Notes under the pieces: generated by a model
What the model was told of the DNA's origin: nothing
Databases searched by the model: none
What the model saw: only the letters and a program-made list of their open reading frames with translations
Origin: Anaerolineales bacterium
GTDB lineage: Bacteria; Chloroflexota; Anaerolineae; Anaerolineales; Anaerolineaceae
Length of the DNA: 13,047 nt
Reading direction: 5' to 3'
Assembly: GCA_020060485.1 (NCBI GenBank)
Contig: JAGVAB010000153.1
Coordinates: forward strand, 1-13,047
Shown here: piece by piece, positions 1-6,727 of the stretch
Numbering within the stretch: the first letter of the stretch is position 1
How the letters are laid out: each line of letters begins with the position of its first letter
Position numbers and translations under genes: made by a program

Positions 1-572
1 GCACCCTGCTTGTAGCCAACAATGAAGTCATTGATCACAGGGATATCCTGACCACCAACTGCACCGATGATGCCGGTTTCGCTCATCAGGCCGGCATAAT
101 AACCAGCAAGATAGGAACCTTCATTCTGCTTGTAGGAAACAGAATAGACATTGGTTACAGGATTCTCGGTGTCCTCATAGTTAACCGGGGCATCGTAGAT
201 GATGAACAGCTTGTCGGGGTAATTCTTGGCCACAAGCTGCAGGAACTCGGTCATCTGGAAGGTGCCAAGGATCATGACATCGTATTCTTCATTGGCGGCG
301 GCATCTTCGAGGGCGGGCTGCCATTTGGCAGGATCAATGCCGGCTTCGATGATCTTCACACAAACACCAAGTTCTTTTTCGGCCTGGGTTGTGCCGCGCA
401 CGGCGGAGTCAAAGAAGGACTTGTCGCCTTGCACACCGTTGATCAGATTGACAACCTTGACCGTGCATGCATCCTCAACAACAGGAGCAGCCGCTTCAGG
501 CTTGGGTGCGCATGCAACCAGCATGGCCACAATGGCCAGTAGACTAATCAATACATACAGTTTTTTCGACAT
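1..572 (-). CDS. BMP/PnrA-family nucleoside-binding lipoprotein of an ABC importer (partial, C-terminus beyond left edge)
   Basis: The first 190 residues of a secreted lipoprotein are visible. A lysine-rich start and hydrophobic segment lead to the lipobox LVAC with Cys21, followed by an Ala/Pro/Glu linker, so the mature protein should be lipid-anchored outside the membrane. BMP (basic membrane protein, PnrA-like) family features follow: DKSFFDSAVRG near residue 50, the YLAGYYAGLMS segment, and GAVGGQDIPVINDF near the cut end. Proteins of this family bind purine nucleosides or related ligands for an ABC importer. The gene lies downstream of nucleoside hydrolase and ribokinase genes on the same strand, which supports a nucleoside ligand. 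The ATG at 572 is preceded directly by an in-frame stop, and AGGAGG lies 10 nt upstream (583-588), so the start is firm. ATPase and permease genes would be expected to the left. Ligand identity is inferred. Confidence 0.9.
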   Translation of the reverse strand, partial: MSKKLYVLISLLAIVAMLVACAPKPEAAAPVVEDACTVKVVNLINGVQGDKSFFDSAVRGTTQAEKELGVCVKIIEAGIDPAKWQPALEDAAANEEYDVMILGTFQMTEFLQLVAKNYPDKLFIIYDAPVNYEDTENPVTNVYSVSYKQNEGSYLAGYYAGLMSETGIIGAVGGQDIPVINDFIVGYKQG

Positions 573-593
573 TTAAAACTCTCCTCCTGATAA

Positions 594-662
594 TTAGTGA
601 AACGAACCAACTCCAGTACTATCGACATTTCGAATCATTTGGGACACTCGCCTTAAGTTCAT
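594..662 (-). CDS. Possible 22-codon leader ORF between nucleoside hydrolase and BMP gene
   Basis: Between the hydrolase stop (692) and the BMP start (572) lies an ATG at 662 that opens a 22-codon frame ending in TAA at 594-596. It overlaps the end of an unusually long Shine-Dalgarno match (661-671). The ATG sits too close to the SD core for standard initiation (about 2 nt from GGAGG), so this is speculative. It could be a translated leader peptide coupling the two genes, the remnant of a deleted gene start, or not translated at all. No similarity is recognised. Confidence 0.2.
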   Translation of the reverse strand: MNLRRVSQMIRNVDSTGVGSFH

Positions 663-671
663 CACCTCCTT
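661..671 (-). promoter_or_regulatory. Extended Shine-Dalgarno sequence without an obvious gene
   Basis: On the minus strand the sequence AAGGAGGTGAT complements the standard 3' end of bacterial 16S rRNA over 11 nt, longer than at any annotated start here. It lies about 20 nt after the nucleoside hydrolase stop codon and about 90 nt before the BMP start, which has its own AGGAGG. It may be a ribosome standby or stabilising site, or the start signal of a small or eroded gene. Confidence 0.5.
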
Positions 672-691
672 CTGATTGGTTTTCTGAAAAA

Positions 692-1633
692 CTATAAACC
701 GGCTCTCATCATTTTCAAGGCAACATCCTGGTGAACTCGAGTCACCAGATGTGCATTCGGGGAACCATCGATACGGTTCCAGTCAATCGCCAGCATGCCG
801 CGGCCCCATTTTCCTTCCACTTCCACGGCGGTGCGCACATCCATCACATCGGCAGCCACAGCCTGCGGGTCAAGCGCAATTGCCATGGCCAACTGATCCG
901 GACAAGGCATACCCGACCAGCGAAACTGATCGCGCAGCACCCCGGCTGAAACCCGGGAAATGCACTCAAAAAAGGCGGCCCGTTCCCCTGGCATGGCGAT
1001 TAATTCATCATAATCCGGCCAGAGGATCATCTGCTCCACTGATACTTCCCAGGGCAGCAGCCACACATCCGCAAAACCAGCTTCCAGCACCACCCTGGCA
1101 GCCTCGGGATCGGCAAAGAAATTGAACTCCGCCGTCCAGGAAGCGTTGCCCATTGCCTTGTAAGCCCCGCCCATGATCACCAGATGCGGCACAGATGCTG
1201 CAAAATCCGGCATCAGGTGCAGCGCCAGGGCCAGATTGGTCAAGGGTCCTAGGGCAACCAGGGTAAAATCACCCATCGATGCTGCCTCCTTCACCATGCG
1301 TACCAACGCCAGGGCAGCTGCTTCTAGTTGCGGTTGGTGAGATGGAGCAGGCATGCCAATCGTTGCATCTCCCAGGCCGTCCATGCCCATCAAGCCCGAT
1401 GGAGGGATAGGCTCACCAATCAAGGGGTAAAGAGCACCGCGGTAGAAGGGGATGTCCATTTGCAAAAGATCCAGAACATGGCCCACATTTTGCACAACCT
1501 GCGGAAGACCAACATTGCCCATCACGGTGGTAATACCCAGAACCTCTACTTCCGGATGGGTTAACGCCATCAAAAGGGCGTGAGCATCATCCACACCCAT
1601 ATCTGTATCAATGATCAGTCGTTTATGTGCCAT
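692..1633 (-). CDS. Inosine-uridine preferring nucleoside hydrolase family protein
   Basis: Predicted cytoplasmic N-glycosidase that splits ribonucleosides into base and ribose. It is 313 residues, normal for the family. Visible motifs are the Ca2+-binding aspartate cluster DTDMGVDD at 9-16 (usual form DTDPGxDD, here Pro to Met), the LVALGPLTNLA segment that supplies the metal-binding Thr, MGGAYKAMGN, AEFNFFADPEAA with the ribose-contacting Asn, and CPDQLAMAIALDP near 244-256. In the last motif the metal-binding Asp is kept, but the His that precedes it in well-studied members (HDP) is Pro, so leaving-group activation may differ. The ATG at 1633 is preferred to the TTG one codon upstream; the ribosome site is weak in either case. 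The gene follows ribokinase by 43 nt and precedes a BMP nucleoside-binding lipoprotein, which fits a salvage role. Base preference cannot be told from sequence. Confidence 0.9.
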   Translation of the reverse strand: MAHKRLIIDTDMGVDDAHALLMALTHPEVEVLGITTVMGNVGLPQVVQNVGHVLDLLQMDIPFYRGALYPLIGEPIPPSGLMGMDGLGDATIGMPAPSHQPQLEAAALALVRMVKEAASMGDFTLVALGPLTNLALALHLMPDFAASVPHLVIMGGAYKAMGNASWTAEFNFFADPEAARVVLEAGFADVWLLPWEVSVEQMILWPDYDELIAMPGERAAFFECISRVSAGVLRDQFRWSGMPCPDQLAMAIALDPQAVAADVMDVRTAVEVEGKWGRGMLAIDWNRIDGSPNAHLVTRVHQDVALKMMRAGL

Positions 1634-1676
1634 CAATCAAGTCTGCTTTCTCTGGTCAACGAAACCATATATCCGG

Positions 1677-2591
1677 TCATCCATTTTTCAACAGGCTCAA
1701 CAGCTCTTCGCGGTTTGCCAGGGAAGATTGTGCCCCAATGCGGGTGGTCGAGATCGCCCCGCCGGCCATTCCCCAGCGAAGAGCTTCCTGCATGGGAAGT
1801 CCCTCAGCCAGACCGGCAGCCAATGCGCCATTGAAGGCATCCCCGGCGGCCACCGTATCCACGGGATTCACTTTGAAAACAGGCAGGAAGACCCCTTGCT
1901 GGCCGTCGTGCCAGTAAGCACCCCGGCCGCCCATCTTGATCACCACCTGGTGTACCCCGCGCTCCAGCAAGACCCTGGCGGCCTTTGCCGCACTGGCCTC
2001 ATCCTGCACCGTGAACCCCACCAGAGCAGACGCTTCGCTCTCATTGGGGGTCAACAGGTCAATATAGCTATACAACTTATCTGGCAGCGGGCGCACCGGC
2101 GCCGGATCAAAAATGACAGTTACGCCCTGCTCATGAGCCAGCCGGGCAGCAGCCTGCACGGCATCCATTGGCACTTCCAGTTGCAGCAAAAGCTGACCGG
2201 CACCCTGCAAAGCCTGATCCAGGCGCGCCAGATCAGGATCACCCACAGCGCCATTCGCCCCGGCCACGATCACGATCTGATTTTCTGCCTGATCATCCAC
2301 CATAATCACCGCCGTACCGGACGGTTGATCCGGGTCCTGCAAAACACCGCTGATATCCACCCCGTCCTGCTGAAGGCTTTCGAGCAGCGTGCTGCTAAAG
2401 ACATCCTGGCCCACCCGGCCCACCATACGGGTGAGAACACCTAACCGCGCAGATGCCACAGCCTGATTGGCGCCTTTGCCGCCCGGTGCGGTGAAAAATG
2501 TTTGCCCGTGCAAAGTCTCTCCCGGCTGTGGAAAGCGTGCTGTGCGCACTACAAGATCCATGTTGATACTGCCAAAAACCACAACTGTCAT
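1677..2591 (-). CDS. rbsK: Ribokinase (PfkB family)
   Basis: ATP-dependent sugar kinase, most likely forming ribose 5-phosphate from the ribose released by the adjacent nucleoside hydrolase. At 304 residues it matches ribokinase length. The N-terminus VVVFGSINMDLVV, the PfkB signature GGKGANQA at 37-44, the NESEA motif, and DTVAAGDAFNG at 245-255 with catalytic Asp251 are all present; the C-terminal TRIGAQSSL is typical of RbsK. A longer frame reaches a GTG at 2639, but the ATG at 2591 begins the conserved strand and has AGGAAAAGG about 9 nt upstream, so it was chosen. It is 48 nt after the GntR gene and 43 nt before the hydrolase, implying one transcript. Another PfkB sugar substrate is possible, but ribose is the best fit with the neighbours. 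Confidence 0.92.
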   Translation of the reverse strand: MTVVVFGSINMDLVVRTARFPQPGETLHGQTFFTAPGGKGANQAVASARLGVLTRMVGRVGQDVFSSTLLESLQQDGVDISGVLQDPDQPSGTAVIMVDDQAENQIVIVAGANGAVGDPDLARLDQALQGAGQLLLQLEVPMDAVQAAARLAHEQGVTVIFDPAPVRPLPDKLYSYIDLLTPNESEASALVGFTVQDEASAAKAARVLLERGVHQVVIKMGGRGAYWHDGQQGVFLPVFKVNPVDTVAAGDAFNGALAAGLAEGLPMQEALRWGMAGGAISTTRIGAQSSLANREELLSLLKNG

Positions 2592-2639
2592 AACACCATA
2601 CCTTTTCCTGTCAACATTGTTTTTGTCTGCACCCGGCAC

Positions 2640-3383
2640 CTAAACAGTCGGCCGCCGCACAGCGCGAAAAGTGAATTCATAACGATCGGCACGATTGAAC
2701 AACAGCGTATGCTCAATCGGCCTGCCATCTTCCAGGTAGGTGGTGCCCTCCCGAACGAGAAGAATGCTGTCAACAGGCACTTTCAACAAGCCTGCCTGGC
2801 GTTCGTCTGCACATCCGGTCTTGATCACATATTCGGCATACCCCAAATGATAACCATATTGATTCTCCAGCAAGGCATACAGAGAACCAGAGGCCAGGTC
2901 TTCATCATCCAGATTGGGGCACAAAAATGCCGGTAGGTAAGACAAATTGATCGCCATCGGCTCACCATCAGCCAGCCGGAGGCGCTCAATGCGATAGACC
3001 ATGTCATTTTCTTTTAGCCGCAAGATTTGGTGGATTTTTTTGGAGGGCAACTTGTGGGAAAAATTTAAAATACGCGAGCCTGGTTCCAAACCACGCTGGC
3101 GCATCTCTTCGGTAAAACTCCCCATGTGCATCAAACCATAACGCAGGCGTTCTGCCGCCACAAAGGTGCCGCGTCCCTTGACGCGGTAAACCATCCCGTC
3201 CAGGGTCAAGGAGCTGATCGCCAGACGCACCGTATTACGGCTGACATTGTATTGCTCTGTCAGCTCGTGCTCTGAAGGGATTTGATCGCCCGGAACGAGA
3301 TCCCCTTTCTCGATGCGCAGACGAAGCGCCTCTCCAATTTGCTGGTATAAGGGAGTGTAGCTGCTGCGGTCAAGTACTTCCAT
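2640..3383 (-). CDS. GntR-family transcriptional regulator (HutC/UTRA subfamily)
   Basis: Ligand-responsive DNA-binding protein of 247 residues, the usual size. Residues about 10-77 form the GntR winged helix-turn-helix, from TPLYQQIGEALRLRIEKG through PSEHELTEQYNVSRNTVRLA to the wing YRVKGRGTFVA. Residues about 88-245 form a UTRA effector domain, with the family-typical ERLRLADGEPMAI and late RYEFTF segments. It is the first gene of the ribokinase-nucleoside hydrolase-BMP operon and so probably controls it, with ribose, a nucleoside or a phosphorylated product as effector. Start ATG 3383 has AGGAAAAGG upstream. A TGTTGG/CCAACA inverted repeat lies between its promoter and the gene and is the leading operator candidate, implying autoregulation. 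Whether it represses or activates is inferred, with repression likely from operator position. Confidence 0.93.
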   Translation of the reverse strand: MEVLDRSSYTPLYQQIGEALRLRIEKGDLVPGDQIPSEHELTEQYNVSRNTVRLAISSLTLDGMVYRVKGRGTFVAAERLRYGLMHMGSFTEEMRQRGLEPGSRILNFSHKLPSKKIHQILRLKENDMVYRIERLRLADGEPMAINLSYLPAFLCPNLDDEDLASGSLYALLENQYGYHLGYAEYVIKTGCADERQAGLLKVPVDSILLVREGTTYLEDGRPIEHTLLFNRADRYEFTFRAVRRPTV

Positions 3384-3410
3384 GAAAGAATAAGCCTTTT
3401 CCTCACTGAC

Positions 3411-3430
3411 TTGTTGGGTTGTACCAACAG
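3411..3430. promoter_or_regulatory. Candidate operator of the GntR regulator
   Basis: An inverted repeat with 6-bp arms TGTTGG (3412-3417) and CCAACA (3424-3429) separated by 6 bp. A second, overlapping palindrome GTTG-TAC-CAAC occupies 3418-3428. It lies about 10-30 bp downstream of the expected transcription start of the gntR operon, where a bound repressor would block elongation. Assignment to the adjacent GntR protein is inferred from position. Confidence 0.5.
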
Positions 3431-3447
3431 GTCAACTACATTTCCCT

Positions 3448-3476
3448 ATTATACGAACTCCGTAAAACAAAGTCAA
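3448..3476 (-). promoter_or_regulatory. Near-consensus housekeeping promoter of the gntR-rbsK-hydrolase-bmp operon
   Basis: On the minus strand a -35 box TTGACT (3471-3476) and a perfect -10 box TATAAT (3448-3453) are separated by exactly 17 bp. Transcription would begin near 3441, giving a leader of about 60 nt that contains the candidate operator and the gntR ribosome site. Confidence 0.8.
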
Positions 3477-3520
3477 GGTATTCTCACAAATGTGCACTTC
3501 CAGCAGGAATTAAATGATCA

Positions 3521-3547
3521 AGGCTGACCACTAACTTCGGTCAGCCT
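3521..3547 (-). terminator. Intrinsic-terminator-like hairpin after the ZIP transporter gene
   Basis: A perfect 9-bp stem (AGGCTGACC at 3521-3529 with GGTCAGCCT at 3539-3547) closes a 9-nt loop. On the minus strand it is followed by the T-rich TTGATCATTTAATT. It lies 25 nt after the ZIP stop codon and upstream of the gntR promoter, so it should separate the two units. The T tract is interrupted, so efficiency is uncertain. Confidence 0.65.
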
Positions 3548-3572
3548 CAACGGATCGAAAAATATGATCGGT

Positions 3573-4385
3573 TCAGCCGAGGGCCACGTCCAGTGTCATC
3601 ATGACTGCAAAGCCAAGCATGACCCCGATGGTGGGAATATCGGAATGATTCTCGCGGTTGGCCTCCGGGATGAGCTCCTCGGCTACCACATAGATCATGG
3701 CTCCAGCGGCGAAAGCCAGGGCATACGGCAGGAGCGGCCGCATCAAGAGCACCGCAGCAGCACCCACCACACCCGCGATGGGCTCCACCACACCGGAAAG
3801 CTGCCCCATCATGAAAGCTTTGGAGGCCTTCATCCCCTCTCGACGCAACGGAGCAGACACGGCCAATCCTTCTGGAAAATTCTGAATGCCGATACCCAGC
3901 GCCAGCGCCACTGCGCCAGCCACGGTCGCCTCCGGCAGACCAGCCGCCGCCGCACCAAATGCCACCCCCACCGCTAGGCCCTCGGGAATATTGTGCAGGG
4001 TGATCGCCAAAACCAGCAAAACACTGCGCTGCCAGGAAGTCTTTATCCCCTCCGCTTCTGACATAGGCAACCCCAGATGCAAGTGAGGCAGCACTTTATC
4101 CACCCCCCACAAGAACAAACCGCCCAATAAAAAACCAACCGTGGCTGGCAGCCATTCAGGCAGGTTCAGCTCAGCTGACATTTGGATCGCCGGAGCCAGC
4201 AGCGACCAGAAACTGGCTGCGATCATCACCCCCGCAGCAAAACCCAGCATGCCATCCAATACCTTGCGGCTGATCTCCCGGCTTGTGAAAACCATAGCCG
4301 AACCTAAAGCGGTCACCCCCCAGGTGAACAAAGTTGCCAGCAAAGCCTGAAGCACCGGGTTAAAACCAGAAATTGCTTGGATCAT
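3573..4385 (-). CDS. ZIP-family divalent metal transporter
   Basis: Predicted inner-membrane carrier importing a divalent cation such as Zn2+, Fe2+ or Mn2+. The 270-residue protein has about eight hydrophobic segments. The two hallmark metal-binding helices are clear: [10 protein letters not shown] at 131-140 and [10 protein letters not shown] at 168-177. A short His-containing loop PHLHLG (100-105) lies before the first, and EPIAG (201-205) and AEELIPE (235-241) match conserved late helices. It resembles the bacterial ZupT/GufA type rather than eukaryotic forms with long His-rich loops. Start ATG 4385 has AAGGAAA about 7 nt upstream. It appears monocistronic, with its own promoter (4447-4475) and a hairpin after its stop. 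Metal preference cannot be read from the sequence. A tandem 7-bp repeat in the leader might be a regulator site. Confidence 0.92.
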   Translation of the reverse strand: MIQAISGFNPVLQALLATLFTWGVTALGSAMVFTSREISRKVLDGMLGFAAGVMIAASFWSLLAPAIQMSAELNLPEWLPATVGFLLGGLFLWGVDKVLPHLHLGLPMSEAEGIKTSWQRSVLLVLAITLHNIPEGLAVGVAFGAAAAGLPEATVAGAVALALGIGIQNFPEGLAVSAPLRREGMKASKAFMMGQLSGVVEPIAGVVGAAAVLLMRPLLPYALAFAAGAMIYVVAEELIPEANRENHSDIPTIGVMLGFAVMMTLDVALG

Positions 4386-4426
4386 GGTGCTTTTCCTTTC
4401 AGTAAATTGAAATCCGGGTACATATC

Positions 4427-4441
4427 ATCATGCAATCATGC
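4427..4441. repeat. Tandem ATCATGC repeat in the ZIP gene leader
   Basis: Two copies of ATCATGC (4427-4433 and 4435-4441) start 8 bp apart, just downstream of the ZIP promoter -10 box. A metal-responsive repressor site is possible, but no known Fur, Zur or MntR box is recognised. Confidence 0.35.
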
Positions 4442-4446
4442 CTGTA

Positions 4447-4475
4447 TTTATAGTACAAATTGCTGCCTTTTGCAA
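4447..4475 (-). promoter_or_regulatory. Promoter of the ZIP transporter gene
   Basis: On the minus strand TTGCAA (4470-4475) and TATAAA (4447-4452) are separated by 17 bp, a good housekeeping-type match. It lies about 60 bp upstream of the ZIP start codon. Confidence 0.6.
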
Positions 4476-4546
4476 CCGGTGATAACAGTTTTTAATGCAA
4501 ACAACAAAACGGGTCTCTAGAATTTACCGTGGAAAAGGAGTTTTAT

Positions 4547-4583
4547 GGGGGTGGTTTTGGCGCGAAGTGCCAAAACCACCCCC
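4547..4583. repeat. Perfect 15-bp inverted repeat (hairpin) between divergent promoters
   Basis: GGGGGTGGTTTTGGC (4547-4561) and its exact complement (4569-4583) flank a 7-nt loop that can pair further to a GAA triloop. There is no T run of terminator type on either side. It lies upstream of both the ZIP promoter and the methyltransferase promoter, so it would not be in either predicted transcript. It could be a bidirectional insulator, a protein site, a REP-like repeat or a fossil terminator. Confidence 0.7.
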
Positions 4584-4629
4584 ACCCTTACTATGCATCG
4601 CACTACTTCTCAAAGAACCAACAAAGCTA

Positions 4630-4660
4630 TTGTGAGATGACATTGATTCAGGACTATAAT
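4630..4660 (+). promoter_or_regulatory. Likely promoter of the methyltransferase gene
   Basis: A perfect -10 hexamer TATAAT lies at 4655-4660. The best -35 candidate is TTGTGA at 4630-4635 with a long 19-bp spacer, so the -35 assignment is weak. The leader to the ATG at 4695 would be about 28 nt. Confidence 0.5.
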
Positions 4661-4694
4661 TTTGATTACGAATTAAATTTTTAAGGAAAAAGCA

Positions 4695-5717
4695 ATGGAA
4701 CCCACTCACCCTCAAGACCTGCCTGGGCTGATCACTTCCGCCCTCAAAGAACGTCTGCCTCTACTGGATGAAGACCATCGCTGCGCCCTGCGACTGTTCA
4801 ACGGCTTTCTGGAGGGACAGCCCGAACTGGTTGTCGACCTGTATGGCCGCACCTTGGTGATTCACAATTATGCCGACCTGCCGGTTGATGGACAACCCCT
4901 GATGACCGCCGCCCAGGAAACCTGTCTGCTCCAGTTGCCGTGGCTGGAAACAGTTGTGGTGAAAACGCACCGTGCTGCCTTTGTCGATGAACGCCGCGGC
5001 AGGCTTGTCTATGGAGAAAAGGCCGACCGCGAGATCACCGAGCATGGGGTGCGCTACGCCATCAACCTGACGATGAACCAGGATGCCAGCTTCTACCTGG
5101 ACACCCGCAACCTGCGTAAATGGCTGCTGGAGCACATGGCTGGAAAAACCGTACTGAATACCTTTGCCTATACCGGTAGCCTGGGAGTGGCGGCATTGGC
5201 GGGTGGCGCCCAGCGTGTGGTGCAAACTGACCTGAACCGCAAATTCCTCAACCTGGGCAAGACCAGCTATACCCTTAACGGTTTTCCCATCCGTCAGGAA
5301 GATTTTCTGAGCGTCGATTTTTACCAGGTGGTCGGTCATCTCAAAAGCACAAAATCGGTATTTGACTGTGTGATCATCGACCCGCCCTTTTTCTCTGCCA
5401 CTGCGGCCGGCAAGGTGGACCTGGTCAACGAAAATCACCGCCTGATCAACAAAGTGCGCCCGCTGATCGCCCACAATGGCTGGTTGATCGCCATGAACAA
5501 TGCCCTGTTTGTGAAGGGTGCTGATTACCTGCAAACGCTGGCAGATCTGTGTGCAGATGGCTACCTGCACATTGAAGAACTGATCCCGGTGCCCGAGGAT
5601 ATCACCGGCTATCCTGCCACCTGCAAGTGCCAGCCGCCAGCCGACCCGGCGCCCTTCAACCATTCCACAAAGATCGCTGTACTGCGGGTCACACGGAAAG
5701 GGAATGAAGGCCTGTAA
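4695..5717 (+). CDS. RlmK-like class I SAM-dependent RNA methyltransferase
   Basis: A 340-residue Rossmann-fold methyltransferase. The N-terminal part (RCALRLFNGFLEGQPELVVDLYG, residues 29-51) matches the substrate-side domain shared by RlmI and RlmK-type 23S rRNA methyltransferases, without the leading PUA domain of RlmI. SAM-binding motif I is NTFAYTGSLG (155-164), the acidic residue after strand 2 is Asp179 in QTDLNRKFL, and motif IV is DPPFF (229-233). Where RlmI-type m5C enzymes carry a catalytic Cys (from memory, a CSG motif), this protein has AMNNA (266-270), which resembles the SNN of the RlmK half of RlmKL, an m7G enzyme. An rRNA guanine methyltransferase is therefore a better guess than m5C. 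Start ATG 4695 has AAGGA about 8 nt upstream. A membrane-protein gene follows 66 nt later on the same strand with no functional link apparent. Confidence 0.85.
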   Translation: MEPTHPQDLPGLITSALKERLPLLDEDHRCALRLFNGFLEGQPELVVDLYGRTLVIHNYADLPVDGQPLMTAAQETCLLQLPWLETVVVKTHRAAFVDERRGRLVYGEKADREITEHGVRYAINLTMNQDASFYLDTRNLRKWLLEHMAGKTVLNTFAYTGSLGVAALAGGAQRVVQTDLNRKFLNLGKTSYTLNGFPIRQEDFLSVDFYQVVGHLKSTKSVFDCVIIDPPFFSATAAGKVDLVNENHRLINKVRPLIAHNGWLIAMNNALFVKGADYLQTLADLCADGYLHIEELIPVPEDITGYPATCKCQPPADPAPFNHSTKIAVLRVTRKGNEGL

Positions 5718-5783
5718 CGCAAAACCCTTCTTCCCAACACCCCCGATTTCCTCTAAAACAGAAAAAGAATGGGAGGCCAGCTC

Positions 5784-6707
5784 ATGAAAAATCATCCGCT
5801 CAACCTGTATAAATTCCTGGCTGCCGTATGCATTGCCACCATGTGGGTGGCCTTGCCGCTGGCCTCTGCCGCCGGGGCAGATATCGGCCCAAAACCAACC
5901 ATGGCGTTTGAGTTTGTTTACACAGATGACCTACCCAATCTCCTGGTCATGGATGGCATTTTGCTGGAATGTGAGGATTCAGCCTGCGTTCAGGCCAAAC
6001 CTCTGGAAGAACTCGGCCCTCAGGGTTTCAACTGCTATGGCGCCAGCTGCCATGCCACTGCATACGGTTTCAGTGAATATCACCAACTGCGCCTGACCTT
6101 CTCGGACGGCATCACCCGTGAGAGCAATATCTTCACCAAAAATGCCTTTGAAGCTACCTACAAAGTGACCGTCCGCCAGAACGACTTGCTGGTGGAGGAA
6201 GGCCGGGGGTATCCCAACCCGGTCCTGTATATCGTGGGGTTGGGCATCCTGAATGTGCTGCTTCTTATGCTGGCATTCATCACCATTGTCATCCTGATCG
6301 CAAAGCACGGCCAGGCTCGCAGCTGGCTGATCGTGGGTCTGGTGACCAGCCTGATCCTGGCAGCCTTTGGCGGGCTTTTCAACCTGGCCTTGCCACTAAC
6401 CCTGTTGATCGAAATACTGCTGGCCACAGGGTATGCGTTTTGGCGCAAACGTCCGCTCCTGACCACCCTGTCTCTGGTAGCATTGGCCAATGTCATCACC
6501 CAATACGGATTATGGGCATCGTTGAATGCTTTGAACACCACCCATGTCCTCGCCGTGACCATCGTCCTGGAAATTGTCATCTGGGGAGTGGAAGCCGTGA
6601 TCCTGTATTTGCCACAGCGCAAAGAGATCACATTCAAGGAAGCTGCCCTGCTCAGTATGGCGCTGAATGCAGTCAGCTTTGCCATTGGTCTGGCTCTGCC
6701 GGTTTAA
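5784..6707 (+). CDS. Unrecognised membrane protein with secreted N-terminal domain containing two CX4C pairs
   Basis: No family is recognised. The 307-residue protein begins with a signal-peptide-like stretch (residues 8-32, ending near ASAAGA), then an extracytoplasmic domain of about 115 residues. This carries four cysteines as two CX4C pairs (Cys63/Cys68 in ECEDSAC and Cys84/Cys89 in NCYGASC), suited to disulfides or metal binding. About six hydrophobic segments follow, roughly at 147-173, 180-198, 200-220, 226-246, 254-277 and 288-305, with few charges. The start at 5784 is preferred to an ATG 15 nt upstream because GGGAGG lies 7 nt before it and the signal peptide begins there. The gene follows the methyltransferase by 66 nt and ends before a bidirectional terminator. 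A sensory or structural envelope role is possible but unsupported. Confidence 0.8.
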   Translation: MKNHPLNLYKFLAAVCIATMWVALPLASAAGADIGPKPTMAFEFVYTDDLPNLLVMDGILLECEDSACVQAKPLEELGPQGFNCYGASCHATAYGFSEYHQLRLTFSDGITRESNIFTKNAFEATYKVTVRQNDLLVEEGRGYPNPVLYIVGLGILNVLLLMLAFITIVILIAKHGQARSWLIVGLVTSLILAAFGGLFNLALPLTLLIEILLATGYAFWRKRPLLTTLSLVALANVITQYGLWASLNALNTTHVLAVTIVLEIVIWGVEAVILYLPQRKEITFKEAALLSMALNAVSFAIGLALPV

Positions 6708-6727
6708 AGCAGGACGCTTAGGTAAAA

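Noticed and set aside
1611..2444. A 277-codon plus-strand frame opposite ribokinase
   Set aside because: It is a shadow of the well-supported ribokinase gene and has a composition typical of reverse-complement frames.
4761..5795. A 344-codon open frame on the minus strand opposite the methyltransferase gene
   Set aside because: It mirrors a gene with clear methyltransferase motifs, its translation shows no recognisable domain, and it spans the convergent gene boundary. Long antisense frames are common in codon-biased DNA.
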